Of a stretch of 64,000 bases of DNA, positions 1 to 8,536 are shown in pieces (positions within the stretch are counted from its first letter, which is position 1; every line of letters starts with the position of its first letter). The DNA is from Lachnospiraceae bacterium UBA7060 (GTDB lineage Bacteria > Bacillota > Clostridia > Lachnospirales > Lachnospiraceae), in the NCBI GenBank assembly GCA_002493835.1, contig DLAA01000113.1:8504-72503 (forward strand), read 5' to 3'. The notes under the pieces are model-generated. The model did no database searches and was not told where the DNA came from. It was given only the letters and a program-made list of their open reading frames with translations. The translations under genes were made by a program, and so were the position numbers.

Positions 1-311
1 ATTATGAGGGGATTTCGAATTCCATGCTGGAAGCTATGGCGCTGGGACTTCCAGTGATCGCCACAGACTGCCCTATCGGCGGTTCCCGCATGTATATCAA
101 GAATGGCGTGAACGGATTTCTGACGCCCGTGGGTGATGTGCAGGCTTTGGCCAAGGCCATGACGCGGCTGGCGGAGGATTCGTCTCTGGGTGAACGGGTT
201 GGCAGGGAAGCAGTGAAAATAAGGGAAGAGCTGGCGGTTTCGAAGATTGCAGACCGGTTTCTTGCCCTGACGAAAGAAAGGAGGCCGGGGTCTTGTGTAA
301 AGTGTTGGTGA
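1..311 (+). CDS. GT4-family glycosyltransferase, C-terminal fragment
   Basis: The gene begins upstream of the window; only about the last 102 residues are present, read in frame from base 3. The fragment carries the classic C-terminal GT-B/GT4 segment YEGISNSMLEAMALGLPV, with the two glutamates that contact the nucleotide-sugar donor, followed by ATDCPIGG. GT4 enzymes move a sugar from a nucleotide donor to a lipid-linked or growing glycan at the inner face of the membrane. It overlaps the next gene by 19 bases, so the two are probably translationally coupled in one glycan operon. Donor and acceptor cannot be read from this piece. Confidence 0.85.
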   Translation, partial: YEGISNSMLEAMALGLPVIATDCPIGGSRMYIKNGVNGFLTPVGDVQALAKAMTRLAEDSSLGERVGREAVKIREELAVSKIADRFLALTKERRPGSCVKCW

Positions 312-1390
312 TTAACCCTATTTTATACACGGCGGAGACAAACAAAATTCCCCAGGTGGATTCCATAAAGGACACGATGATTTATACGATGTGTCTGGGT
401 TTTTTGCGGGCAGGGTGTGAGGTGGCGCTGATCGCGGCCGAGGACTACCGGCCGGTCAAGAAGGAGAAGTACGACTTTCCCGTTCTCTGGTTTAAGACGA
501 TCTGGCGAAGGCTGTTTATGCCCCGCTGTTTTCCGTATATGGCCGGGCTTCGAAGATATTTGAAGGATCACAAAGAATATGACATGATTGTCACAAGCGA
601 GGCTTTTGCTACCTGGTCCTACACGGCGGCGCGGATAGCTCCTAACAAGACATTGATCTGGCACGAGCTGGCGGCGTACAACAAAATGCTGCATGAGATT
701 CCCGCAAAATTCTGGTATCAGCTGGTGGCGCGGTTTTTGATGCGCCGGGCGAGAGTGGTTCCCCGGTCTAAGGAGGCGGGCGCATTTATCAGACAGTTTA
801 TGCCCAGGGTGGAGGCGGACCCTGTCGATCACGGTGTGGATCTTGACAAGTTTCCGGCTTTGGCAGGGACGGAGAGGAAGGACAGGTTTGCGGTGGTATC
901 CCAGCTGATTCCTCGCAAGCGGGTCGGGCATATCATACGGACTTTTGCGGATTTTGTGAAGGCAGGACATGACTCCTACCGGCTGGATATCATAGGCGCG
1001 GGGGAAGAAGAGGAGGCACTCAAAAATATGACGGGAAAGCTGGGGTTGGGGAATAGAGTGGTGTTCCACGGCAGACTTTCCCATGAGAAACTGCTGCCTA
1101 TTCTGGCAGCCTCCAAGGCACTTTTGGTCTATACTGAGAAAGACAACAATATGGTTTCCATCGTGGAGAGTATTGCCCTGGGAACCCCGGTAGTGACTAC
1201 TTCTGTGCCCTACAATGCTTCCTATATCAGGCGGGAGGAGCTGGGGATTGTGGAGGATGACTGGTCGGCAGATGCTCTTTTAAGAATTGTCACAGAAAAC
1301 GAGAGATATGTGGAGAACTGTTTTGCTTATAGAAAATATCTTTCCAACAAAGTATGCGCGGAGCGGTTCCTTGCCATGTTGTCATGTTAG
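293..1390 (+). CDS. GT4-family glycosyltransferase
   Basis: A 365-residue retaining GT-B glycosyltransferase. The start is a TTG at 293 placed 8 bases after a strong AAGGAGG (278-284) inside the end of the previous gene. The N-terminal half is a divergent acceptor-side Rossmann domain. The C-terminal half has the usual marks: VSQLIPRKRVGHII around residue 200, DIIGAGEEEE, VVFHGRLSHEKLLPILAASK, and NMVSIVESIALGTPVVTTS near residue 290 with the donor-binding glutamate. No membrane segment is evident. The context of nucleotide-sugar genes suggests polysaccharide chain assembly. The sugar specificity is unknown. Confidence 0.88.
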   Translation: MCKVLVINPILYTAETNKIPQVDSIKDTMIYTMCLGFLRAGCEVALIAAEDYRPVKKEKYDFPVLWFKTIWRRLFMPRCFPYMAGLRRYLKDHKEYDMIVTSEAFATWSYTAARIAPNKTLIWHELAAYNKMLHEIPAKFWYQLVARFLMRRARVVPRSKEAGAFIRQFMPRVEADPVDHGVDLDKFPALAGTERKDRFAVVSQLIPRKRVGHIIRTFADFVKAGHDSYRLDIIGAGEEEEALKNMTGKLGLGNRVVFHGRLSHEKLLPILAASKALLVYTEKDNNMVSIVESIALGTPVVTTSVPYNASYIRREELGIVEDDWSADALLRIVTENERYVENCFAYRKYLSNKVCAERFLAMLSC

Positions 1391-1468
1391 GAAAGTTCTC
1401 CGAGGCCATATGCCGTAACAGTTCAGCCAGCGCCATTCGCAAAACGCGCTTACAGCTTTTTCCGCTGC

Positions 1469-1497
1469 TTGCTTTTTAGAATATATCACGGTACAAT
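1469..1497 (+). promoter_or_regulatory. Candidate promoter ahead of the GT8 gene
   Basis: TTGCTT (1469-1474), a 17-base spacer and TACAAT (1492-1497) form a reasonable sigma-A-type promoter. The predicted start of transcription falls at about 1504, almost on the GT8 ATG at 1505, which also lacks a clear Shine-Dalgarno. The transcript would be essentially leaderless if this promoter is used. This is pattern-based only. Confidence 0.35.
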
Positions 1498-1504
1498 AAA
1501 GAAT

Positions 1505-2443
1505 ATGCAAACACTGAGAATAGTTTTTTGTTTTGATGAAAATCTGGTAATGCAGGTGCAGGCGGCGGCGGCTTCCCTGCTGGATGCCTGCGGGGAGGAC
1601 GAATGCTTTGAAATACACTGCGTCTGTACCCGTGCGGCGGAAATTGTGGAAAAGCCGCTCAGGGCAGTGATAGCGCGCAGGAATCCGGCATCGAAGCTTG
1701 TGCTGCACTGCGTGGAGAATCCCTATGCGGATGCCTATCAAGTGAGGGGCATTTCTGCGGGTACTTATCTGCGCCTCGCACTGCCGCGGCTTTTGCCCGA
1801 GGTAGACCGCATTCTCTATCTGGATGCGGACGTGCTGGTCCGGGGAAGTCTGCTTTTGCTGTGGCAGATTCCCATGGAGGGACAGGTGCTTGCGGCGGTG
1901 CGGGGAGCCGTGAATCTCTCTGAGAAGTGGGAATGGAACAGCGGCAGGCCCTATTGGAACCGGCTTGCAGGGATGAAAGGCGGCTATATTAACGCGGGAG
2001 TTACGCTTATGCATTTGTCCGAGGCAAGAAAAAGGGGGCTTTCTGATCAATGGAATGCACTTGCAGGGGAGAAATTTTATTATCAGGATCAGGATATCCT
2101 GAATATAACCTGTCAGGGCGCCATTGCATATCTTCCACCGAAATATAACCGGCTGGCTTACCTTGGGAAGAAAGATTTCTTACAGTTTGTCTCGGAGGGA
2201 ATTTATACGGAAGAAGAATGCGCGGACGCAAGACAGTCTCCAGTCGTTATCCACTATGCGGGGGACAAGCCCTGGAAGCGGTATGACACGAATCTGGGAT
2301 CGGTCTGGTGGGACTATGTGAAGTCTCAGCCGGATCTGAGGAATTTGTTTGACGAAGAGAGCGCCAGGAGGTATCATGGACCGACGCTGGTGCAGCGGGC
2401 GGCGCACCGAGTAAAAAAGCTGCTTGCCGGGGAAAAATTGTGA
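1505..2443 (+). CDS. GT8-family glycosyltransferase
   Basis: A 312-residue GT-A enzyme of the LgtC/GspA type. The ATG at 1505 gives MQTLRIVFCFDENL, a natural GT8 N-terminus with the first strand leading into the nucleotide site; the in-frame TTG at 1469 falls in the candidate promoter. The metal-binding DxD is in YLDADVLVRG (Asp107 and Asp109). The segment GGYINAGVTLMHL and the late HYAGDKPWKRYD match the acceptor and pyrophosphate-binding parts of the family. GT8 members commonly transfer glucose or galactose from UDP-sugars to surface glycans. A gap of 114 bases separates it from the upstream GT4 gene, so it may have its own transcription start. Confidence 0.88.
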   Translation: MQTLRIVFCFDENLVMQVQAAAASLLDACGEDECFEIHCVCTRAAEIVEKPLRAVIARRNPASKLVLHCVENPYADAYQVRGISAGTYLRLALPRLLPEVDRILYLDADVLVRGSLLLLWQIPMEGQVLAAVRGAVNLSEKWEWNSGRPYWNRLAGMKGGYINAGVTLMHLSEARKRGLSDQWNALAGEKFYYQDQDILNITCQGAIAYLPPKYNRLAYLGKKDFLQFVSEGIYTEEECADARQSPVVIHYAGDKPWKRYDTNLGSVWWDYVKSQPDLRNLFDEESARRYHGPTLVQRAAHRVKKLLAGEKL

Positions 2444-2496
2444 GGTGCAAGCCGGTAAATCAGCAGCTTGTAGAGAAAGGAATATGGTAATAACGT

Positions 2497-3807
2497 ATGA
2501 GAATTGCAGTGGCAGGGACAGGATATGTAGGTCTGGTAGCAGGTGTGTGTTTTGCGGAGAAGGGGCATGACGTCACCTGCGTGGATGTAGATACAAAGAA
2601 GGTAAAAATGATGGAGGCGGGGGAGAGCCCTATTTTTGAGGAGGGGCTGGAGGAGCTGATGCGTAAAAATAATGCGGCGGGCAGACTCCACTATACCACG
2701 GACTTCGCATCGGCTTACCGAGATAAGGATGCTATTTTTATCGGAGTGGGGACACCGGAACAGCCTGACGGTTCAGCCAACTTAAACTATATCGCAACAG
2801 TTTCCAGACAGATTGCTGAATCTGTGGAGAGAGACTGTCTTGTGGTGGTGAAATCCACGGTGCCCGTGGGAACCAATGACAAGGTGGAGCAGTTCATAAA
2901 GGACTTTCTGATAAAAGACGTGAAAGTGGAGGTGGCATCCAACCCAGAATTTCTGGCCCAGGGATCGGCGGTGCACGATACGCTTCACGCGGCTCGTATT
3001 ATCATCGGTACACAGAGCAAGGAGGCGGAGGCACTTCTCAAAAAGATCTATGAGCCTTTCGGGCTGCCCATTGTCTCCGTAAACAGGCGGTCTGCGGAGA
3101 TGATTAAGTATGCCTGCAACGATTTTTTGGCTTTGAAAATTTCCTATATGAATGATATCGCAAATCTTTGTGAACTTGTGGGAGCAGATATCGATGCGGT
3201 GGCGGAGGGTATGAGCTATGATGCGAGAATCGGAGCGAATTTTCTGAAAGCCGGAATTGGCTATGGCGGAAGCTGTTTCCCCAAGGACACAAAGGCCCTC
3301 AAATATTTAGCGGGCCAGTACGGCTATCGGCTTAGGACTGTGGAGGCGGCGGTGGATGTGAATGCGGCTCAGAAGACCAGACTCTATCACAAGGCCTGCA
3401 AGCGCATGATCACCTTCGAGGGACTTAAAGTGGCGGTGCTGGGTCTTGCCTTTAAGCCGGGAACAGATGATTTAAGGGAGGCACCTTCCTTGGACAATGT
3501 GGAATTGCTTTTGAAAAATGGTGCGCAGATCGCTGCCTACGATCCGGCGGCGGCGAAGAATTTCAGCAGGGTATATCCCCAAGGACAAAACGGCAGAGGG
3601 TATATATCCTATGTGGATACGCCTAAGGAGGCGCTTAAGAACGCTGATATCTGTTTTGTGTTTACAGAGTGGAAACAGATCCGTGAACTGTCTCCGGCAG
3701 CTTTTAAGGACCAGATGCGGATTCCGCTGGTGTATGATGGACGAAATGTCTACGACGTAGAGAAGATGAAGGATACAGGGATTGAGTATTACAGCATTGG
3801 ACGATGA
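2497..3807 (+). CDS. ugd: UDP-glucose 6-dehydrogenase
   Basis: A full-length (436 residues) cytosolic enzyme that oxidises UDP-glucose to UDP-glucuronate with two NAD+. The N-terminus is a Rossmann motif, MRIAVAGTGYVGLVAG. The central helix region and the catalytic motif GYGGSCFPKDT, with the nucleophilic cysteine at residue 260, are intact, and the C-terminal UDP-binding domain contains VLGLAFKPGTDDLREAPS. It overlaps the downstream epimerase reading frame by four bases, and the two reactions are consecutive: UDP-Glc to UDP-GlcA to UDP-GalA. An AGAAAGGA lies about 16 bases before the ATG, a rather long spacing. Confidence 0.96.
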   Translation: MRIAVAGTGYVGLVAGVCFAEKGHDVTCVDVDTKKVKMMEAGESPIFEEGLEELMRKNNAAGRLHYTTDFASAYRDKDAIFIGVGTPEQPDGSANLNYIATVSRQIAESVERDCLVVVKSTVPVGTNDKVEQFIKDFLIKDVKVEVASNPEFLAQGSAVHDTLHAARIIIGTQSKEAEALLKKIYEPFGLPIVSVNRRSAEMIKYACNDFLALKISYMNDIANLCELVGADIDAVAEGMSYDARIGANFLKAGIGYGGSCFPKDTKALKYLAGQYGYRLRTVEAAVDVNAAQKTRLYHKACKRMITFEGLKVAVLGLAFKPGTDDLREAPSLDNVELLLKNGAQIAAYDPAAAKNFSRVYPQGQNGRGYISYVDTPKEALKNADICFVFTEWKQIRELSPAAFKDQMRIPLVYDGRNVYDVEKMKDTGIEYYSIGR

Positions 3808-3827
3808 GCGGAGGTGGAAAATATACT

Positions 3828-4829
3828 ATGAAACCATTGGATCCCACTAAGACATATCTGATTACTGGCGGCGCAGGTTTTATCGGTTTTCATCTATCGA
3901 AGAGCCTGTTGGAAAAAGGCGCACAGGTGATCGGATTTGACAATATGAACGATTACTATGACGTAAAACTGAAAGAGGACCGGCTGGCGATTTTGAGGGA
4001 GCATGAGAAGTATATCTTTGTCAAGGGCGATCTGGCGGACAATGCGGATGTATTCCGCGTTTTTCAGGAATACAGGCCGGCCATTGTTGTGAATCTGGGA
4101 GCGCAGGCGGGCGTGCGCTACAGCATTGACAATCCGGCGGCCTATATGGAGTCTAATATGATGGGTTTTTTCCATATATTGGAGGGCTGCCGATATTTCC
4201 CTGTTGAGCATCTTGTCTATGCCTCTTCCAGCTCGGTTTACGGCGGCAACGACAAGGTTCCCTTTTCCACGCAGGACAAGGTGGATGAGCCTGTGAGCCT
4301 GTATGCCGCCACCAAGAAGTCCAATGAACTGATGGCGCATGCTTACAGTAAACTTTACCGGATTCCTGTGACGGGCCTGCGGTTTTTCACGGTGTATGGT
4401 CCTTTTGGAAGACCGGATATGGCGTATTATAAGTTTACCAAGAAGATCCTTGCGGGAGAGCCGATCCAGATCTATAACAGGGGCGACATGTACCGGGATT
4501 TTACCTATATAGACGATATTGTGCATGGGATGGAGAACATCCTCTGTAATCCGCCGGCGGAGAATGCCAAAGGTGCGTTTTATAAGCTCTATAATATAGG
4601 CAATAACAAGCCTGTGAAGCTGATGGATTATGTGGAGACCCTGGAGAGATGCCTTGGGAAAAAGGCGCAGAAGGAATATCTGCCCATGCAGCCTGGCGAT
4701 GTATATCAGACTTATGCGGATGTCACAGATCTGATGCGGGATTATGACTTTAAACCGGAGACTTCCATTGAGGAGGGGTTGAAAAAATTTGCAGAGTGGT
4801 ATAGAGATTACTATGGAGAAGACAAATGA
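3828..4829 (+). CDS. UDP-glucuronate 4-epimerase (NAD-dependent SDR epimerase)
   Basis: An extended short-chain dehydrogenase/reductase of 333 residues. The ATG at 3828 is preferred over the one at 3804 because a GGAGGT (3810-3815) sits 12 bases before it and the protein then begins just ahead of [13 protein letters not shown], the NAD-binding glycine motif. The catalytic YxxxK is in SLYAATKKSNELMAHAYSK. RFFTVYGPFGRPDMAYYKFT is characteristic of the UDP-glucuronate 4-epimerase branch, as opposed to GalE. It would turn the product of Ugd into UDP-galacturonate. It overlaps the next gene by four bases. Confidence 0.9.
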   Translation: MKPLDPTKTYLITGGAGFIGFHLSKSLLEKGAQVIGFDNMNDYYDVKLKEDRLAILREHEKYIFVKGDLADNADVFRVFQEYRPAIVVNLGAQAGVRYSIDNPAAYMESNMMGFFHILEGCRYFPVEHLVYASSSSVYGGNDKVPFSTQDKVDEPVSLYAATKKSNELMAHAYSKLYRIPVTGLRFFTVYGPFGRPDMAYYKFTKKILAGEPIQIYNRGDMYRDFTYIDDIVHGMENILCNPPAENAKGAFYKLYNIGNNKPVKLMDYVETLERCLGKKAQKEYLPMQPGDVYQTYADVTDLMRDYDFKPETSIEEGLKKFAEWYRDYYGEDK

Positions 4830-5821
4830 CTGAGACAAAGAGACAGATTCCGATTTTGTATCTGGTAGTCCCCTGTTATAACGAGGAGGAAGTGGTGGAG
4901 AAGACAGCCGCTGTTATGGGGGAAAAGCTGACCCGTCTGGAGCAGGAAAAAAAGATAGCAAAGGGCTCTAAAATTATGTTCGTTAATGACGGGAGCAAGG
5001 ATGGGACCCTGCGTCTGCTCCATGAGATTGCAGCGAAGGACAAAAGGATCAGTGTCGTGAGTCTGGCCGGGAACTATGGCCATCAGAGTGCGATTTTGGC
5101 CGGGATGATGACGGCCAGGGAACATGCGGATGCGGTGGTGACCATCGATGCCGATTTGCAGCAGGATATTGAGGCGCTGGATCTTTTCTTGTCAAGTTAT
5201 ATGGAAGGCTGTGAAGTGGTCTATGGAGTGCGCAATGACAGACATTCCGACGGTATTTTCAAGAAGTTAACTGCCACGGCTTACTACAAGCTGATGCACA
5301 TGCTTGGCAGTACCGTTATGACAAACCACGCGGACTACCGGCTGATGTCAAAGAAAGCGCTGGATGCCCTATCAGAGTATCAGGAGACAAATTTGTTTCT
5401 GCGGGGGCTGATTCCCACCATGGGATTTATCTCCGACGTGGTTTATTTTGATGTGAAAGCAAGGGAGGCAGGGCATTCCAAGTACACTTTGAGCAAGATG
5501 TTTACGCTTGCCATGGACGGTATCACATCCATGAGTGTGCGTCCGCTGCGGCTGATCGGGGGACTGGGTGTTTTTATGTTCCTTTTCAGCATGGTAATGT
5601 GCGTGATCAGTCTGGTGGACTGGGTCAGAGGCAACAACGTGCCCGGGTACACGACTACTTTGATCGTATCTCTCATTATTGGGGGGATTACCCTTTTGTC
5701 ACTGGGCATCATCGGCGAGTATATCGGTAAGATTTACATGGAGACAAAACACAGACCCAGATATATCATCGATACGCTGGTGTGGCGTAAGGAGGACGAG
5801 AACGCGGGGGAGGAGCGGTAA
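4826..5821 (+). CDS. GtrB/ArnC-like GT2 polyprenyl-phosphate glycosyltransferase
   Basis: A 331-residue GT2 enzyme of the DPM1/GtrB/ArnC type, which loads a sugar onto undecaprenyl phosphate at the cytoplasmic face. It starts with ILYLVVPCYNEEEVVEKT, has the nucleotide-site FVNDGSKDGT, the metal-site VVTIDADLQQDIEAL and the acceptor-side NHADYRLMSKKAL. Two C-terminal hydrophobic segments (about residues 245-270 and 282-305) are the usual membrane hairpin. The start overlaps the epimerase stop (ATGA). Such enzymes feed periplasmic-type GT-C glycosyltransferases; the LIC_10190-like and GtrII-like membrane proteins in this window are candidate users. Confidence 0.92.
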   Translation: MTETKRQIPILYLVVPCYNEEEVVEKTAAVMGEKLTRLEQEKKIAKGSKIMFVNDGSKDGTLRLLHEIAAKDKRISVVSLAGNYGHQSAILAGMMTAREHADAVVTIDADLQQDIEALDLFLSSYMEGCEVVYGVRNDRHSDGIFKKLTATAYYKLMHMLGSTVMTNHADYRLMSKKALDALSEYQETNLFLRGLIPTMGFISDVVYFDVKAREAGHSKYTLSKMFTLAMDGITSMSVRPLRLIGGLGVFMFLFSMVMCVISLVDWVRGNNVPGYTTTLIVSLIIGGITLLSLGIIGEYIGKIYMETKHRPRYIIDTLVWRKEDENAGEER

Positions 5822-5824
5822 GCG

Positions 5825-7498
5825 ATGGTAATGGTGCTGTTTTCATGGGTGATTATCTGCGGGGCGGCCTTGCTTTTCGGAAAGGCGATTACGGACAGTG
5901 TATACCGTGATCGTCCGGAGAGCATGGGACGGCCCGATATTTATATCATCACAGGTATTGTTTTTCTCACTGTCTATGCCCAGTTTTTCAGTCTTTTTTA
6001 TAAGGTTGCGGGTATTGCCTGCGCTGTTTTAGGACTGTTTGGGATGATTTTGTGCGGTATAGGGGTATATAGAAGGCTTCGGCACGGGAGAAGTTTCCGT
6101 TTTTTTCCCGGTTATACATGGGAGAAACCTCCGCTTTGGCGGATAGCGGCTCTTCTTTTTTGTTTTATTTTTACACTGGTGTGGACTGTGAGAGAGCCCA
6201 GTCAATACGACACGGGGCTTTATCATGCCCAGGCCATCCGCTGGGTTGAGGAGTACGGTGTGGTGCCCGGTTTGGGAAATTTGCATATGCGGCTTGCTTA
6301 TAACAGTGCGTTTATGCCGCTGCAGGCGCTGTTCAGTCTGGGATGGCTTCTTGGGCAGTCTCTTCACAGCCTGAATGGGTTCTTTTGCCTTGCGGCCCTC
6401 TTTTATGCCTTTTCCACAGTAAGGCGCGGAAAGGACGGCTACCGGACTTCGGATCTTTTAAAGTGTGTCATGGCAGTCTATGTGGTGCAGAAACGTTATG
6501 ATATCTCGTCCTCCGGTACGGATATTGCGGCCATGCTGCTCATTCTCTATATTTTTGTGAAATGGAGTGAATATGTAGAGCAGGGAGAACGGGATGGCGG
6601 ATTGTATGGTTATCTCTGTCTTGTCAGCGTGTTTGCCGCTACGGTAAAGCTGTCAGCGGCGTCCACGGCGATCCTTTCCGTATATCCGCTGTATTTTTTC
6701 ATCAAGGAGAGAAAGGGAAAAGCGATTTTGGCCCATGTGGCAGCAGGCGCCTGCATTTTGCTGCCCTTTTTGATTCGAAATGTGATTATTTCGGGATATC
6801 TGGTTTATCCTTACGGGGGATTGGATTTGTTCCAGGTAGACTGGAAGATGGACAGAGAGGTACTTTCGTCGGACAGTTTGGATATCAAGATGTTTGCGAG
6901 GGGCCTGCGGTCTGCGGCTGAGTATGACAATTCTCTGATTGGCTGGATTCCCGGGTGGTTTATGAAACAGAGTATGGGCAGCCGTGTACTGATTGCGGCG
7001 GCTGTGATCTGCATTCCTGTGATCCTGTATCAGCTGTGCAAGCGTTTTCATGACAAAGAATATGCGCAGGTTGCCTTCTTTGGGGCGGGCGTGGTTAATT
7101 TGCTTTTTTGGTTTTTGACGGCGCCCCATATGCGCTACGGTGAACCTTATATCTATGTACTGGTAGTTATGGCGCTTGGAACGGCGTCTGGGGCGGCGGA
7201 AAAAGTGAGCGCAAAGGCTCTGCGCGCTGTGGCTGCGGCGGTTGTCGGCGTGTTTCTTTTGCAGTACGGGTGGAGACTGACACAGCTTTGGGAGTTGGAG
7301 GCAAAGTACTGGATCAGACAGCCGGATTATCTCTCTTGGCAGTCTACACAGTATCCGCTTGATAATGTTCATATCTGGATGCCGGATGAGGGGGATTTGT
7401 CAGGATATTTCGCATTTCCAGCCACGCCGCAGAGGAATCAGTTTGAAGTTCTGCGGCTTCGCGGAAAGAGCTTTGAGGAGGGATTTCGACATGAGTAA
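5825..7498 (+). CDS. Polytopic membrane protein, LIC_10190-like
   Basis: A 557-residue integral membrane protein with roughly ten to twelve hydrophobic segments. The extracytoplasmic-loop segment DTGLYHAQAIRWVEEYG, followed by VPGLGNLHMRLAYNSAF, is the signature I associate with the LIC_10190 family, which resembles GT-C glycosyltransferases that use polyprenyl-phosphate sugars. It follows the GtrB-like gene by only three bases, after a GGAGGAG-like Shine-Dalgarno, and overlaps the deacetylase by eight. The position fits a donor-using partner of the GtrB-like enzyme. No biochemical activity is known for the family to my knowledge, so the role is inferred. Confidence 0.75.
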   Translation: MVMVLFSWVIICGAALLFGKAITDSVYRDRPESMGRPDIYIITGIVFLTVYAQFFSLFYKVAGIACAVLGLFGMILCGIGVYRRLRHGRSFRFFPGYTWEKPPLWRIAALLFCFIFTLVWTVREPSQYDTGLYHAQAIRWVEEYGVVPGLGNLHMRLAYNSAFMPLQALFSLGWLLGQSLHSLNGFFCLAALFYAFSTVRRGKDGYRTSDLLKCVMAVYVVQKRYDISSSGTDIAAMLLILYIFVKWSEYVEQGERDGGLYGYLCLVSVFAATVKLSAASTAILSVYPLYFFIKERKGKAILAHVAAGACILLPFLIRNVIISGYLVYPYGGLDLFQVDWKMDREVLSSDSLDIKMFARGLRSAAEYDNSLIGWIPGWFMKQSMGSRVLIAAAVICIPVILYQLCKRFHDKEYAQVAFFGAGVVNLLFWFLTAPHMRYGEPYIYVLVVMALGTASGAAEKVSAKALRAVAAAVVGVFLLQYGWRLTQLWELEAKYWIRQPDYLSWQSTQYPLDNVHIWMPDEGDLSGYFAFPATPQRNQFEVLRLRGKSFEEGFRHE

Positions 7499-8420
7499 AC
7501 CGGATATACACGCGGATGATTACGCGCTTACGCTAAATACATCGAGAGATATGCTGGAGTGCATGCGGGCGGGAAAGCTGGACAGTATCAGCGTCGTCCC
7601 TAATATGAGCTGTTTTGAGGTATGTATGGAGCTTCTCTATGAGGAGATACCGGGCCTTCCCTTCCTGCCGCTTATGTCGGTGCATCTGGATTTTGTGGAG
7701 GGCAGGAGTCTTGCCGGGAGAAAGGCAGTGCCGGATCTGCTAAAAGCGGGCAGTGATCTGATGGGGCTTGGCTGGGGCGGTCTTTTTATGGCATCCTACC
7801 TGCCGGGAAAAAGAAAGAGAATTAGGACTCAGCTTAAGAGGGAGATCAAGGCGCAGATTAAAAAGGCGCAGGCAGCCATAGAAAAGTGTATGGAGATTGC
7901 GGCCGCAGCGGGCGTATCCTGTGGGCAGAAGGGCCTTCGAATCGACAGTCACCAGCATGCCCATATGATTCCTGTGGTGTGGGAGGCAATTCTTTGTGTG
8001 GTGCACGAGGAAGGATATCCATTAGAGTACATCCGCAATTCCAAAGAGGTACTGGGTGCGTTTCTGACAGATGTGTCACTTTATAAAACCTATCGGCCTG
8101 TGAACTTTGTGAAAAACAGACTCTTGTCTCTTTACTCTCACAAGGCGGACCGTTACTGCAGGGTGAACGGGATGAAACAGATGTACCTTTGGGGGCTTGT
8201 GATGAGCGGCCGGATGGACCGGGAGAGGATCGAGAAGCTTTATGGGAAAATGAAACGCAAGGCCGAGAAAGATGGAAGAACCTTGGAAATTCTGTTTCAC
8301 CCGGGACTTACTCTGCCAGAGGAGGTCACCCCAGAGATAGCGAAGGAAGCTGCGGAGGATTTTTATCTGCGGGAGGACAGGCATGTGGAAAAGGCGGCTG
8401 TGCTGGGCGTGGAATGGTGA
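7491..8420 (+). CDS. ChbG/YdjC-like carbohydrate deacetylase
   Basis: A 309-residue protein starting at ATG 7491, which gives MSKPDIHADDYALT. The reading frame is open further upstream, but only as a shadow of the membrane-protein gene. HADDYALT and the downstream DSHQHAHMIP provide the aspartates and histidines that bind the metal in YdjC/ChbG enzymes, which remove N-acetyl groups from amino sugars. LFHPGLTLPEEV near the C-terminus is also family-like. It is cytosolic with no signal peptide and overlaps the preceding gene by eight bases. It probably deacetylates a lipid-linked or nucleotide-linked GlcNAc-type sugar in this pathway; the substrate is inferred. Confidence 0.85.
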   Translation: MSKPDIHADDYALTLNTSRDMLECMRAGKLDSISVVPNMSCFEVCMELLYEEIPGLPFLPLMSVHLDFVEGRSLAGRKAVPDLLKAGSDLMGLGWGGLFMASYLPGKRKRIRTQLKREIKAQIKKAQAAIEKCMEIAAAAGVSCGQKGLRIDSHQHAHMIPVVWEAILCVVHEEGYPLEYIRNSKEVLGAFLTDVSLYKTYRPVNFVKNRLLSLYSHKADRYCRVNGMKQMYLWGLVMSGRMDRERIEKLYGKMKRKAEKDGRTLEILFHPGLTLPEEVTPEIAKEAAEDFYLREDRHVEKAAVLGVEW

Positions 8421-8477
8421 CGGCGGTGCGTGTCGGATGCGCCCAGTTGAATAATACGAAAAATGTGAAATAATTGG

Positions 8478-8506
8478 TTGAAAACCCCAGAAAAAAGTGC
8501 GATACT
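8478..8506 (+). promoter_or_regulatory. Promoter of the AAA_14/DUF4143 ATPase gene
   Basis: TTGAAA (8478-8483), a 17-base spacer ending in TGC, and GATACT (8501-8506) make an extended -10 promoter. The start point near 8513 gives a short leader that contains the purine-rich Shine-Dalgarno at 8519-8528 and the TTG start at 8537. It supports independent expression of the islet between the two glycan blocks. Confidence 0.55.
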
Positions 8507-8536
8507 GATTTTGATCACAGAAAAGGGGGTATTCCG

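Noticed and set aside
3894..4838. A 314-codon minus-strand frame opposite the epimerase
   Set aside because: The plus strand encodes an intact SDR epimerase with all motifs; the minus-strand product has no recognisable feature.
6653..7372. A 239-codon minus-strand frame opposite the LIC_10190-like gene
   Set aside because: Basic, low-complexity product, no Shine-Dalgarno, opposite a clear membrane protein.
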